Assembly: GCF_021631985.1 (NCBI RefSeq)
Contig: NZ_CP070225.1
Span: 6,696,001 to 6,760,000, forward strand
Direction of reading: 5' to 3'
Length of the DNA: 64,000 nucleotides
DNA from: Sandaracinus amylolyticus
Lineage (GTDB): Bacteria; Myxococcota_A; Polyangia; Polyangiales; Sandaracinaceae
Shown here: piece after piece, positions 34,036 to 42,577 of the stretch
How the letters are laid out: each line of letters starts with the position of its first letter
How positions within the stretch are numbered: position 1 is the first letter of the stretch
Made by a program: the position numbers and the translations under genes
The notes under the pieces: model-generated
Seen by the model: only the letters and a program-made list of their open reading frames with translations
Told to the model about the DNA's origin: nothing
The model's database searches: none

Positions 34036-36119
34036 GACGTCGCGACGAGCGCACGCAGGGCGCTCGCGATGTGCGGAGGGACCGCGAACAGCTTGTTCGC
34101 CTCGGCGTCGCGGTCTATGAGCCCGGCCAGAATCTGCGCGAAATCGCCTTTCCGCGTCTTGGTGGACGTCATCCAGTCGATCAGCGCTTCGCCCCGTGTG
34201 GCGAGCGGGAGATCGGCGATCCGGCTCTTCCACTCGCGTTCCCGCCCATCGCGTCCCCTCGCACCGACGCACGCCGCGAAGGCTTCCTTCAGCACGTCGC
34301 ACGCCGCCGCACCGGTCTGAGCGTCGGACACCAGCGACGCCTCGAGCGTGCGCGGTGTGATGGCGACGTGGAGCCTATCTGCCGCGCCGAGCTCCTTGGC
34401 CAAGGCCAACAGCTCGTCGGCGCGCGCTCTTCCCGCCGCCGGCTTCGCGATGGGTGCGACGGGAGGAGCGGCCACGGCGCTCGCAGCGGCGCCACCCGAA
34501 CCGTCGGGCTCCGGCGGCTCCGCGGTCGACGGCTCGCTCGGATCCTCGTCCGTCAGGACCACGACCTTCTCGGCGAGGCGCGTCACCGGCTGCCCCGCGC
34601 CCGTCAGGAGGAGGCGGACGTAGGGTTCGAAGTCGACCCCGTCGATTGCAAGCAGCGCGGCCGACCGGAAGCGTGCAATCTCCGCTTTGCTGAGCACGCA
34701 CGCGGCGAACGCCGGCATGAGCAGCGCCTCCGCGATCCCCTCCACCAACAGGACCCGTTGTCCGAAGAGGAGCGACGCCTTCGTCACGTCGAGATAGCGG
34801 TCGATCTTCCGCTGGGCGTCGACATCCAGCCCGAGTTCCGCGATGGCGACCGCCACTGTCTCACCCGATGTCGCGGCAGTCGGGAGCACCGGGGCCGACG
34901 GCTGCAAGGGCGGCGCGGTCGCGGGAGATACGGGAAGCACGACGCCCGGCGCTGACACGTTCGGCTTCGTGGCCGGTTCACCGCCCTCGTTCGTGCCGGA
35001 ACTTTCGGGCGAGTCCGACGGGGATGAAGCGTCGGCAGCCACCGACCCAGTCGGCGCAACGGCGGGCGGCTTCGTGGGGTGCGCTGCGCGCAGCACCACG
35101 ATTCGTCGCACGGACGTCGCCGCCGTCAGGTTCGGCGAATGCGTCGTGACGATCACCTGGATCCGCCCGGCGTGTGTTCCGGGCGTGGAGGGTCGTGCTG
35201 AGTCTTTGGCGCGCTGCTCGAGCAAGCCAAGCACCGCGCGCTGAAGCTGCGGGTGGAGGTGCGCCTCGGGTTCCTCGACAAGCAGCAACGTCAGCTCCGC
35301 ATCCTTCGCCGCCTCCAACTCCACCAGCACGCTCGCGAGATAGAGGAGGTTTGAGTAGCCGAGCCCAGTCTGTCCGAGCTTCGCGGGATCGATGCCTTCC
35401 TGGGCGATCGCAAACCGGAGATCTCTGGCGAGCCCGACGAGCGTCGGGTCTGCGAATCTCAGATGGGCCTCGTGCGGGTGAAAGCCCTCCGTCAGAGGTG
35501 CGAACGCATCTCGCACCCGCTTCTGCGCCTCAATCAGCGGCGGTTGGCCGAGAACCGCCGCGGACGCAGTCCGAGCGCTCCCAAGGAGCGCTTCTCGCTT
35601 CTGTTCGTCGCCGAGCAGCAGTTGGCGGAGGAGAAACTCGATTCGGCCAGGGCTGCTCGATGCGAGGTCCCGGTCGGCATCTCGCAGGGCAGGCAGGTGG
35701 ACGTGCCGAACGAAGTCTCGGATGTCCGGCTCCGTCTCCGGGTGCTCGCGCGGCCCAACCGTCCACGTGGCCGATCGACGGCGCGCTGTGCCCGCAGGCG
35801 GAGCCCAGGCGTATTGCCACGAGGCATCGGTGGCGCCGTTCGACGACAGCGCGCTGAAGAAGATGCCGCACTGCGCGGGGTCGAGCCCGGCGAACTCGAT
35901 CGCAAGCTTGAGGTCCGTCGCTCCGAGGCGCACATCCTCCGCGCCAACGAACCGCGTGCGGCGTGCGTCGGATGGGGCCGTCAGGAGACGAAGGGCATCG
36001 ATGACGTTGCTCTTACCCGCGTTGTTCTCCCCGGCGAGAACGGTCACCGTCTCGTCAAACGGAACCTCCGTGGACGCGCACGAACGAAAGTTCGTCAGCT
36101 TCAGGCGGCGCAGGTACAT
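34032..36119 (-). CDS. gajA: OLD-family ATPase-TOPRIM nuclease, Gabija GajA
   Basis: The N-terminal SMC/ABC-type ATPase has MYLRRLKLTNFRSC, Walker A AGENNAGKSN (29-38), the signature-like GLGYSNLLYLAS, Walker B LLLVEEPEAHLHP and THSPNL. A TOPRIM domain follows (LLVEGIAEALLMP near 456; VVLTDEDPS near 523), supplying the metal-binding Glu and Asp residues. Between them is an ~80-residue Pro/Ala/Ser-rich insert (about 343-420), so at 695 aa it is longer than usual GajA (about 580). With the helicase gene it forms a Gabija-like system. ATG 36119 opens the domain directly. Confidence 0.85.
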   Translation of the reverse strand: MYLRRLKLTNFRSCASTEVPFDETVTVLAGENNAGKSNVIDALRLLTAPSDARRTRFVGAEDVRLGATDLKLAIEFAGLDPAQCGIFFSALSSNGATDASWQYAWAPPAGTARRRSATWTVGPREHPETEPDIRDFVRHVHLPALRDADRDLASSSPGRIEFLLRQLLLGDEQKREALLGSARTASAAVLGQPPLIEAQKRVRDAFAPLTEGFHPHEAHLRFADPTLVGLARDLRFAIAQEGIDPAKLGQTGLGYSNLLYLASVLVELEAAKDAELTLLLVEEPEAHLHPQLQRAVLGLLEQRAKDSARPSTPGTHAGRIQVIVTTHSPNLTAATSVRRIVVLRAAHPTKPPAVAPTGSVAADASSPSDSPESSGTNEGGEPATKPNVSAPGVVLPVSPATAPPLQPSAPVLPTAATSGETVAVAIAELGLDVDAQRKIDRYLDVTKASLLFGQRVLLVEGIAEALLMPAFAACVLSKAEIARFRSAALLAIDGVDFEPYVRLLLTGAGQPVTRLAEKVVVLTDEDPSEPSTAEPPEPDGSGGAAASAVAAPPVAPIAKPAAGRARADELLALAKELGAADRLHVAITPRTLEASLVSDAQTGAAACDVLKEAFAACVGARGRDGREREWKSRIADLPLATRGEALIDWMTSTKTRKGDFAQILAGLIDRDAEANKLFAVPPHIASALRALVATS

Positions 36120-36599
36120 GTCCGAATATCCTGCATAAAAACGGCGGACCTGGAAGGGGGCGCACCCGCGCGGCAGGTCAGCGCGATCGATTGAGACAGG
36201 GCCACCGCACCGGCGCGAGATGGCTGCTCGCCATCGGGGGCTCCGCTGCGTTGCCCATCCGGGCTCGGACCTGTGGCCCGCCAGCACACTCGTAACCGTC
36301 CTCGCCGACCCGACCGCGCTTCAGCCAGCTCTACTGACAGAACGATGCCAACGGGGGGGGCGCCCGGCGGGCGATCGCGTAGGTCAACGCGGATGGCACG
36401 CTGATCCACGGCATCGTCGTCGACGAACACGACGAGTACTTCTTCGCGACCGTCCACCGCGAAGGGCGCCACCGTTCTCGCGCGTCGCGGTCGAGGCGCT
36501 CGCGTTCACCGCCACAGGACCGCGAATCGTGGCAGGGCGATTTCCTTCCGCGTGTCGCCGACACCCACGCCACCTCGCGTGCCGAACACGCGCTCCGCG
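36120..36599. other. Intergenic segment with possible gene relic
   Basis: No intact gene is visible. Around 36384-36470 the plus strand reads VNADGTLIHGIVVDEHDEYFF and a few further plausible residues before turning into Arg-rich noise, which may be the remnant of a decayed gene. This is the upstream boundary of the defence island. A promoter for gajA must lie just above 36119, but I cannot define it. Confidence 0.4.
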
Positions 36600-36852
36600 T
36601 TTTTTCGAAATCGACCACACCGTCTCCGAGACCCGCGAGCCGATTCTGGAATCGATCGCGGCGTCTCCGACACGCGCCCGCCGATTCCAAAATCGACCTC
36701 TGGGGTCACTGACACCCAAAGTTCGATTTCGAAATCGACCTCTGTGGTCACCAAACCCAAAGTTCGATTTCAAAATCGTCCTCTGTGGTCACCAACACCC
36801 AAAGTTCGATTTCAAAATCGTCCTCTGGGGTCGCTGACACCCAACTCACCAG
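36600..36852. repeat. Six ~42-bp tandem units, each with a GATTTCNAAATC palindrome
   Basis: Palindromes occur at about 36600, 36642, 36683, 36725 (perfect GATTTCGAAATC), 36766 and 36808, spaced 41-42 bp, equal to four helical turns. Between them is a related ~29-bp segment (CTCTGTGGTCACC...CCCAAAGTTC) that diverges toward the left. The array ends before CGATCTTTTTT at 36858-36868. It precedes the gene at 36953 and could be a multi-site operator or a structured transcript. Confidence 0.8.
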
Positions 36853-36952
36853 CTCCCGATCTTTTTTCGCTCCTCGCGCACAACGCCGCTCCCCTCACGC
36901 CGACATCCGGGCACTCGCGCACCCGAGCGCGACGAAACGAAGGAGCGACACC

Positions 36953-37813
36953 GTGCCCGAGAGTCCTCGTGACGAGATCATCTTCAGCCCCGCGTCTCCG
37001 ACGCCGAAGGAAGCGCTCGACCGCAAGCGCGAGCTGCTCGCGAGCGTGCAGCCCTCGGAGCTGCCGAGCGTCCTCGGTCTCGAGCCCTCTGCGGCCGCCG
37101 GCATCGTGATGGGCAGCCTTCCGCGCATCGCGAAGCACCGCGCCGCGATCGGCGCGCAGTTCGGCGAGGACGGCCTCGCGATCATCGACGATCTGCTCGT
37201 CGTCGCGCACGCCGCGGTGCAGGCGGACGTCGAGCTCACCGCGTCGGACTCGGCGAGCGACATGGCGGAGCCGTTCGCCGAGCTCGCGCAGGACCACAAG
37301 CTGCTGCTGACCGACTGCGACTCGCTCGCGAACCGCAAGCTGCTCGACCCCGCTCGCGTCGACCTCGGTCGTCCGCTCCAGGGCTATCGCACCGTCATCA
37401 CCAGCACGCTCGTGCTCGTCGCGCTGCTGCGCGAGAGCTGGGCGACGGTGCGCGGCAAGACGCCGCTGACGGTCGAGGACATCGACCGCGCGGAGCGCAG
37501 GGCGACGGGGCTCCTGCACCGCCTCAACGCGCGCGAGCAGGGCTCGACGCGCTTGCCCGCGGCCGACATCCGCGCGCGCGCGCTTGGCCTGCTCGTGAAG
37601 ACGTACGGCGAGGCCCGCCGGATGCTCAGCTACGTGCGCTGGTGGGAGGGCGACGCGGACACCATCGCGCCCTCGCTCTGGTCGGGGCGCCGTCGCAGCA
37701 CCGGCAGCCGCGGCACCGACACGCCGCCGGCGGGCGAGGACACGCAGCCGGCGACGCCCATCGTGCCGATCCCGACGCCCGGTCCGATCGGTGACGGTCC
37801 GTTCACCGAGTGA
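36953..37813 (+). CDS. Helical protein of unknown function (286 aa)
   Basis: GTG 36953 has AAGGAG 8 nt upstream, which decides the start. The protein is mostly alpha-helical (DRKRELLASVQPSELPSVLGL, LPRIAKHRAAIGAQFGEDGLAIIDDLLVVAHAAVQADVEL) with a disordered Thr/Pro-rich tail. No signal peptide or catalytic motif is seen, and I do not recognise the family. The upstream 42-bp repeat array is probably its regulatory region. Its stop overlaps a possible GTG start of the HerA-like gene, suggesting cotranscription. Confidence 0.7.
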   Translation: MPESPRDEIIFSPASPTPKEALDRKRELLASVQPSELPSVLGLEPSAAAGIVMGSLPRIAKHRAAIGAQFGEDGLAIIDDLLVVAHAAVQADVELTASDSASDMAEPFAELAQDHKLLLTDCDSLANRKLLDPARVDLGRPLQGYRTVITSTLVLVALLRESWATVRGKTPLTVEDIDRAERRATGLLHRLNAREQGSTRLPAADIRARALGLLVKTYGEARRMLSYVRWWEGDADTIAPSLWSGRRRSTGSRGTDTPPAGEDTQPATPIVPIPTPGPIGDGPFTE

Positions 37814-37851
37814 CCTCGAGAACGCCCTCTTCTCCTCGGGAGATGACGACG

Positions 37852-39228
37852 ATGACTCCTCGGCTTCGCCTCGGCGCGCGCCACTCGATCGATGGTCGAC
37901 ACGGGCTCGGCGCGTTCGAGCTCCCGGCGCACCACCTGCTCACGCACGCGGTGGTCGTGGGCATGACCGGCAGCGGCAAGACCGGGCTCGTGACCGTGAT
38001 GGTCGAGGAGGCGCTGCGCGCCGAGATCCCGGTGCTCGTGATCGACGTGAAGGGCGATCTGCCGAACCTCGCGCTCGCGTTCCCGTCGTTCGATCCCGCG
38101 CTGATGGCGCCCTGGGTCGAGCCCGCCGCGGGCGACGACGACGGCGTCGCCGACGAGCCGGTGGTGCTCGAGGCGGCGCTCGAGCGCGAGGAGGGACTTC
38201 GTGCGTGGGAGATCGGCGAGGATCAGCTCGCCGAGCTCGCGGCACGCTCGACGGTGCGCGTGCTGACGCCGGGGTCCGACGCCGGCGAGCCGCTTCATCT
38301 GCTCTCCGCGCTCGAGCGTCGATCGTCGCGCTGGGATCACGACGTCGCGGGCGCGCGCGCCGCGCTGAGCGCCGCGATCTCGCTGGTGCTGCGGCTCACC
38401 GGACGCGACGGCGATCCCGGAAAGAGCCGCGAGCACGCGCTGCTCTCGGTGCTCGCCGAGGCGCGGCTGCGACCCGGCGAGAGCGCGACGCTCGACGCGC
38501 TGATCCCCGAGATCCTCGAGCCGTCGATCGGGTTCATCGGCGCGCTCGCCGTCGACGCGTTCGTGCCGGCGCGGCTGCGCGGCGAGCTCGCGGCGGATCT
38601 GAACACGCTGATCGCGTCTCCCTCGTTCGCGTCGTGGCGCACCGGGCTCGAGCTCGACGTGGGCGCGTGGATGGAGAAGGTGGACGGCAAGACGCCGGCG
38701 ACGATCGTGAGCGTGGCGCACCTCGACGACGAGGAGCGCGCGCTGGTGCTGGGCGTGCTGCTCGAGGAAGTGCTCACCTGGGTGCGCAGCCTGCCGGGCA
38801 GCGCGCGTCTGCGCGCGATGATCGTGTTCGACGAGGTGTTCGGCTTCATCCCGCCGCACCCCGCGAACCCGCCGACCAAACGCCCGCTGGTCGCCCTGAT
38901 GAAGCAGGCGCGCGCCTATGGCGTCGGCTGCGTGCTCGCGACCCAGAACCCGATGGACCTCGACTATCGCGCGCTCTCCAACGCAGGCACGTGGGTGCTC
39001 GGACGCCTCCAGACCGACGCCGATCGAGCCCGCGTGATGGAAGGGCTCGGCGAGGACAAGAAGAAGAGCGAGCTCGGCGCGCTGGTGAAGAAGCTCTCGC
39101 ACCGCTGGTTCGTGGTGCGCGACGCGAAGGCGCCCGAGCTGTGCTTGCTCCAGCCCCGCTGGGCCATGTCGTACCTGCGCGGCCCGATGACCCAGAGCGA
39201 GATCCGGAGAGCGCGAGGCCCTCGGTGA
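37852..39228 (+). CDS. HerA/DUF87-like P-loop ATPase
   Basis: Walker A MTGSGKTGL near residue 40, LVIDVKGDLPNLA, and Walker B AMIVFDEVFGFIPP near residue 325. LATQNPMDLDYRALSNAGTWVLGRLQTDADRARVMEGL is the sensor/arginine region typical of bacterial HerA-like DUF87/DUF853 ATPases that pump or translocate DNA as hexamers. The ATG at 37852 has GGGAG 9 nt upstream; ATG 37843 and GTG 37810 are in frame. No NurA nuclease gene is adjacent. Substrate unknown. Confidence 0.82.
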   Translation: MTPRLRLGARHSIDGRHGLGAFELPAHHLLTHAVVVGMTGSGKTGLVTVMVEEALRAEIPVLVIDVKGDLPNLALAFPSFDPALMAPWVEPAAGDDDGVADEPVVLEAALEREEGLRAWEIGEDQLAELAARSTVRVLTPGSDAGEPLHLLSALERRSSRWDHDVAGARAALSAAISLVLRLTGRDGDPGKSREHALLSVLAEARLRPGESATLDALIPEILEPSIGFIGALAVDAFVPARLRGELAADLNTLIASPSFASWRTGLELDVGAWMEKVDGKTPATIVSVAHLDDEERALVLGVLLEEVLTWVRSLPGSARLRAMIVFDEVFGFIPPHPANPPTKRPLVALMKQARAYGVGCVLATQNPMDLDYRALSNAGTWVLGRLQTDADRARVMEGLGEDKKKSELGALVKKLSHRWFVVRDAKAPELCLLQPRWAMSYLRGPMTQSEIRRARGPR

Positions 39229-39274
39229 GCCCCATGCCCCGCGCCCTCACCGAAGCCTCACCCCGTGCGGAGAT

Positions 39275-39499
39275 CTAGATGCTCCGCTCCGTGGTCGGGT
39301 CGAAGTAGATCTCCTGCTCGACGCGGCCGTCCTCGTCGAAGATCACGACCTGGGCGCGCGGGGCGCGCCGTGCGAGCTGCTTCGCGCGCGCGATCGCGCT
39401 CTCCTTGGTGTCGGCGTACTCGTTCAGGCTGTCGCCCGCGAGCTTCACTCGCCAGAGATCGTCCTCGGGCTCCACGTGGTACACGGTCCGGCCGTCCAT
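39275..39499 (-). CDS. DUF2188 protein (74 aa)
   Basis: A small domain with YHVEPEDDLWRVKLAGDSLNEYADTKESAIARAKQLAR and VVIFDEDGRVEQEIYF, the pattern of DUF2188, in which residues from damaged or diversified repeats resemble a beta-beta-alpha-beta fold. GGAGGT lies ahead of ATG 39499. Function unknown; stress-related roles have been suggested only by association. Confidence 0.8.
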   Translation of the reverse strand: MDGRTVYHVEPEDDLWRVKLAGDSLNEYADTKESAIARAKQLARRAPRAQVVIFDEDGRVEQEIYFDPTTERSI

Positions 39500-39562
39500 G
39501 AACGCACCTCCGCTGCGGAGATAGGCACGGCGCGTTCCGCTCGGTGTGACAGGCTCGTCGGC

Positions 39563-40084
39563 ATGACGCGCATCACGATCCGCGCGGCGCGAGAGGATGA
39601 CGATCTCGCCACGCTCGGGATCATCGAACGCGAGGCAGCGCGCCTCTTCGCGCCCTGGGGCCTCGACGTGCTCTTCGGCAGCGCGACCACGCCCGTGGCG
39701 ATCCTGGACGAGGCACGACGCGAGCAGCGCCTCCTGCTCGCGGTCGATCACGACGATCTCCCCATCGGGTTCGCGCTGCTCTCGCGCGTCGACTGGCACG
39801 GGCACCTCGAGGAGCTCGACGTGCATCCCGATCACGGCCAGCGCGGGATCGGGCGTGCGCTGGTCGACGCGTCGATCGCGTGGGCGCGCGCGCGTGGCCT
39901 CGGGCGCCTGACGCTCGCGACGATGCGCGACGTGCCGTTCAACGGGCCGTGGTACCTGCGACTCGGGTTCCGCGAGCTCGACGAGCACGAGATCGGGCCG
40001 GGGATGCGCACCGTCTTCCAGCGCGAGCTCGCGGGTGGGTATCCGGTCGAGCGACGCGTGTTCCTCGCGCGCGATCTCGGCTGA
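39563..40084 (+). CDS. GNAT-family N-acetyltransferase
   Basis: A 173-residue single GNAT domain. The acetyl-CoA-binding motif A is visible as LEELDVHPDHGQRGIGRALVDASIAWARARG (the Q-x-x-G-x-G loop), followed by LTLATMRDVPFNGPWYLRLGFRELDE as motif B. The substrate cannot be predicted. Start ATG 39563 opens at the first strand (MTRITIRAARE). Confidence 0.87.
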   Translation: MTRITIRAAREDDDLATLGIIEREAARLFAPWGLDVLFGSATTPVAILDEARREQRLLLAVDHDDLPIGFALLSRVDWHGHLEELDVHPDHGQRGIGRALVDASIAWARARGLGRLTLATMRDVPFNGPWYLRLGFRELDEHEIGPGMRTVFQRELAGGYPVERRVFLARDLG

Positions 40085-40114
40085 TCACGGCGCGTCGCCG
40101 CGCGCAGCGTGGGG

Positions 40115-41113
40115 TCAATACAGCGGCGTCCCGCGGATCGTGCCGAACACCTCGAGACCGAGCGCGCTCGCGCGCAGCGGTCGCTCTCGCTCGCCGTCGA
40201 ACCGATACCGCAGGTGGCTCGCGAAGCTCTCGGTGCTCGCGATGGTGTCCTCGTTGTCGACGACGTAGTCGGCGACGAGGCTGCTCTCGACGGACCGCCC
40301 GTCGGAGTCGACGACGCGCGTCACGAGGTGCACGTCGTCACCGGGTGCGCGCGACTCCTCGTCGACGACGATCTCGAGCCCGACGATCGACGACCTCGGG
40401 ACGATCTCGACCGTGCGTCGCGCCAGGACCCGACCCTGCACACCGAGCCTGACCTCGGCAGCGCCCATCGCGGCAGGCGCGAGCGCGATCAGCGCGTCCA
40501 TCGCCGGCTCGTCGCGGCGCTCGTCGTTCGTGTCGCTCGTCGCCGAGACCGGCGCGTCCTCGTCGACTCCGACCTCGAGCAGCCCTCGGCCCGCGAGTCG
40601 TTCGCCCGACGCGTCGAGGTAGTCCACGACGAACGTCCCGGCGGTCCGCTCCATCACGAGCAGAGGCTCGTCGTCGGCGACGCGAGCGTCGGGCACGACG
40701 TGCACGAGCGAGCCGAGTCGCAACGACAGCGAAGCGACCTCGCGGACCTCCGCCTGCGCGCTCGCGAGCAGCTCGTTCTCGGGAGAGAACACGTTGAGCT
40801 CGCAGCGACCGACGCCGCGCGCGCGCGCGACGACCACGAACGGATCGGGCGCTCCGTCGATCGAGATCACCGCAGGGTCGGAGCTGCGCACGACGAGCTC
40901 GCGCGGCAGGCCCGTCGAGTCGTACGACTCGACGCGGAACCGGATGTGCGTGCCGACGGCGTAGAGACCTGCGGTGCGCAGCGGCCCCTGGAGGCTCTGC
41001 TCGGCGAAGTCGTCCCCGATCTGCACCGGCGTGGCCAGGTCGGTGGCACATCCGCACAGCGCGAGCGCGGCGATGACCAGCCAGCGGTTCGTGGAGCGGA
41101 ATGGTCGTGGCAC
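40115..41113 (-). CDS. Lipoprotein of unknown function (332 aa)
   Basis: The signal peptide (WLVIAALALCGC) ends in a lipobox Cys. The rest is beta-rich with repeated ~90-residue sections resembling bacterial Ig-like domains (VRFRVESYD..., SDPAVISIDG..., ARARGVGRCELNVF). SDPAVISID looks like BIG_2-type repeats. GTG 41113 has GAGGGGG upstream. It is divergent from the symporter gene. Probably a surface or periplasmic protein. Confidence 0.72.
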   Translation of the reverse strand: MPRPFRSTNRWLVIAALALCGCATDLATPVQIGDDFAEQSLQGPLRTAGLYAVGTHIRFRVESYDSTGLPRELVVRSSDPAVISIDGAPDPFVVVARARGVGRCELNVFSPENELLASAQAEVREVASLSLRLGSLVHVVPDARVADDEPLLVMERTAGTFVVDYLDASGERLAGRGLLEVGVDEDAPVSATSDTNDERRDEPAMDALIALAPAAMGAAEVRLGVQGRVLARRTVEIVPRSSIVGLEIVVDEESRAPGDDVHLVTRVVDSDGRSVESSLVADYVVDNEDTIASTESFASHLRYRFDGERERPLRASALGLEVFGTIRGTPLY

Positions 41114-41184
41114 GAAGCCCCCTCGACCTGCCGATATAGCGCGATCGCGACACCGCTTCGACGCACGCGCTAAGGTGCCGCGCG

Positions 41185-42522
41185 ATGTCGAGCACCGCGC
41201 CCGCCGAGCCCATCCATCCCGTCGCGAAGAAGCCGTGGTACCGCTCCGGCACGCTGTGGATCGTCGTCGGGCTCGTGCTGGGCGTCGTGCTCGGCGGGTT
41301 CTACCCACAGGACCAGCACCCGATCGCGTACGAGATCTTCCGCTTCTGCTCGCGCGCGTTCATCGCGCTGATCAAGGGGCTGATCGTCCCGCTGCTCGTG
41401 TCGACGATCATCGTCGGCATCGCGCAGACCGGCGATCTGAAGGCGGTCGGGCGCATGGGCGCCAAGGCGCTGATCTACTTCGAGGTCGTGACGACGATCG
41501 CGCTCTTCGTCGGGCTCTTCGTCGCGAACTGGCTGCGTCCCGGCGACGGGCTGCCGATCGACTTCTCGGCGACGTCGGGCGTCGCGCCCGCGGCCGCGCA
41601 GAGCGGATGGGATCTCGCGCTGCACCTCTTCCCGTCGAACCTCGCGAAGCACTGGGTCGAGGCGGACCTCCTGCCGATCGTCGTGTTCGCGGTGCTCTTC
41701 GGCATCTCGCTCACGCGCGTGGGCGAGCGCGGCGCGCCGGTGATGGCGTTCTCCGAGAGCGTCGCGCAGGTGATGTTCAAGTACACCGACCTCGTGATGC
41801 GCCTGACGCCGATCGGCGTGTTCGGCGCGATGGCCTACAACGTGAGCCACATGGCCGCGGGCCACGAGGTCGACGGGCACGTCGTGCACGGATGGCCCGC
41901 CGTCTTCTATCTGCTCGGCCGCTACGCGCGCCTCGTCGGCAGTCTCTATCTCGCGCTGATCCTCTTCTTCACGCTGGTGCTGGTGCCGGTGATGCTGATC
42001 GTGCGCATCCGCGTGCTGCCCTTCCTGCGGCAGATCCGCGAGCCTGCGCTCACCGCGTTCACCACCGCATCGAGCGAGGCCGCGCTGCCGCGACTGCTCG
42101 AGGACGTGATCGCGTTCGGCGTCCCGCGCCGCGTCGCGAGCTTCGTCATCCCCGCGGGCTATTCGTTCAACCTCGACGGCTCGACGCTCTATCTCGTGCT
42201 CGCGTCGCTGACCATCGCGCAGGCCGCGCACATCGAGCTGACGATCTCGCAGCAGCTCTTGATGGTCCTCGCGTTCATGCTGACGTCGAAGGGCGTCGCG
42301 GGCGTGCCGCGCGCGACGCTGGTGATCATCGCGGGCACCGCGGCGAGCTTCGGCCTTCCGGGCGAAGCGGGCGTCGCGATGCTGCTCGCGGTCGACGAGG
42401 TGATGGACATGGCGCGCACGACCATCAACGTGATCGGCAACGGCCTCGCGAGCGTCGTGATCGCGCGCTGGGAGGGCGTGCTCGGCACGAACCCCGAAGA
42501 GAGCGCGAAGCTCGACGTCTGA
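41185..42522 (+). CDS. Dicarboxylate/amino acid:cation symporter (DAACS/SDF family)
   Basis: A 445-residue membrane protein with the SDF family hallmarks: the first helix GTLWIVVGLVLGVVLGG, the serine-rich hairpin FTTASSEAALPRLLEDV, AGYSFNLDGSTLYL, and DEVMDMARTTINVIGN near the end, which holds the Asp and Arg/Thr positions of substrate and sodium binding. It imports glutamate, aspartate or C4-dicarboxylates with Na+ or H+. The exact substrate is open. The stop codon coincides with the start of a truncated 88-bp-family repeat. Confidence 0.93.
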   Translation: MSSTAPAEPIHPVAKKPWYRSGTLWIVVGLVLGVVLGGFYPQDQHPIAYEIFRFCSRAFIALIKGLIVPLLVSTIIVGIAQTGDLKAVGRMGAKALIYFEVVTTIALFVGLFVANWLRPGDGLPIDFSATSGVAPAAAQSGWDLALHLFPSNLAKHWVEADLLPIVVFAVLFGISLTRVGERGAPVMAFSESVAQVMFKYTDLVMRLTPIGVFGAMAYNVSHMAAGHEVDGHVVHGWPAVFYLLGRYARLVGSLYLALILFFTLVLVPVMLIVRIRVLPFLRQIREPALTAFTTASSEAALPRLLEDVIAFGVPRRVASFVIPAGYSFNLDGSTLYLVLASLTIAQAAHIELTISQQLLMVLAFMLTSKGVAGVPRATLVIIAGTAASFGLPGEAGVAMLLAVDEVMDMARTTINVIGNGLASVVIARWEGVLGTNPEESAKLDV

Positions 42523-42575
42523 GGCCTTGCCGGAGCGCTCGACCGGCGGGCGAGCCGATCTTTCGAGAGTCTTCG
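42520..42575 (+). repeat. Internally deleted copy of the 88-bp stop-codon repeat
   Basis: It starts at the symporter stop codon as TGAGGCCTTGCCGGAGCGCTCG, then jumps to ACCGGCGGGCGAGCCGATC and the tail TTTCGAGAGTCTTCGA, matching the two ends of the unit at 20005-20092 plus its 3' flank. About 45 bp of the middle, including the GC hairpin, is missing. Confidence 0.85.
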
Positions 42576-42577
42576 AG

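Noticed and set aside
36600..36852. CRISPR array
   Set aside because: The palindromes are spaced like repeats, but the intervening segments are related to each other rather than unique, the repeat core is only about 12 bp, and no cas genes are near.
36552..36952. Repetitive protein encoded across the 42-bp repeats
   Set aside because: The 42-bp period is a multiple of three, so several frames stay open by chance. None has a ribosome site, and the next real gene has its own AAGGAG and GTG at 36953.
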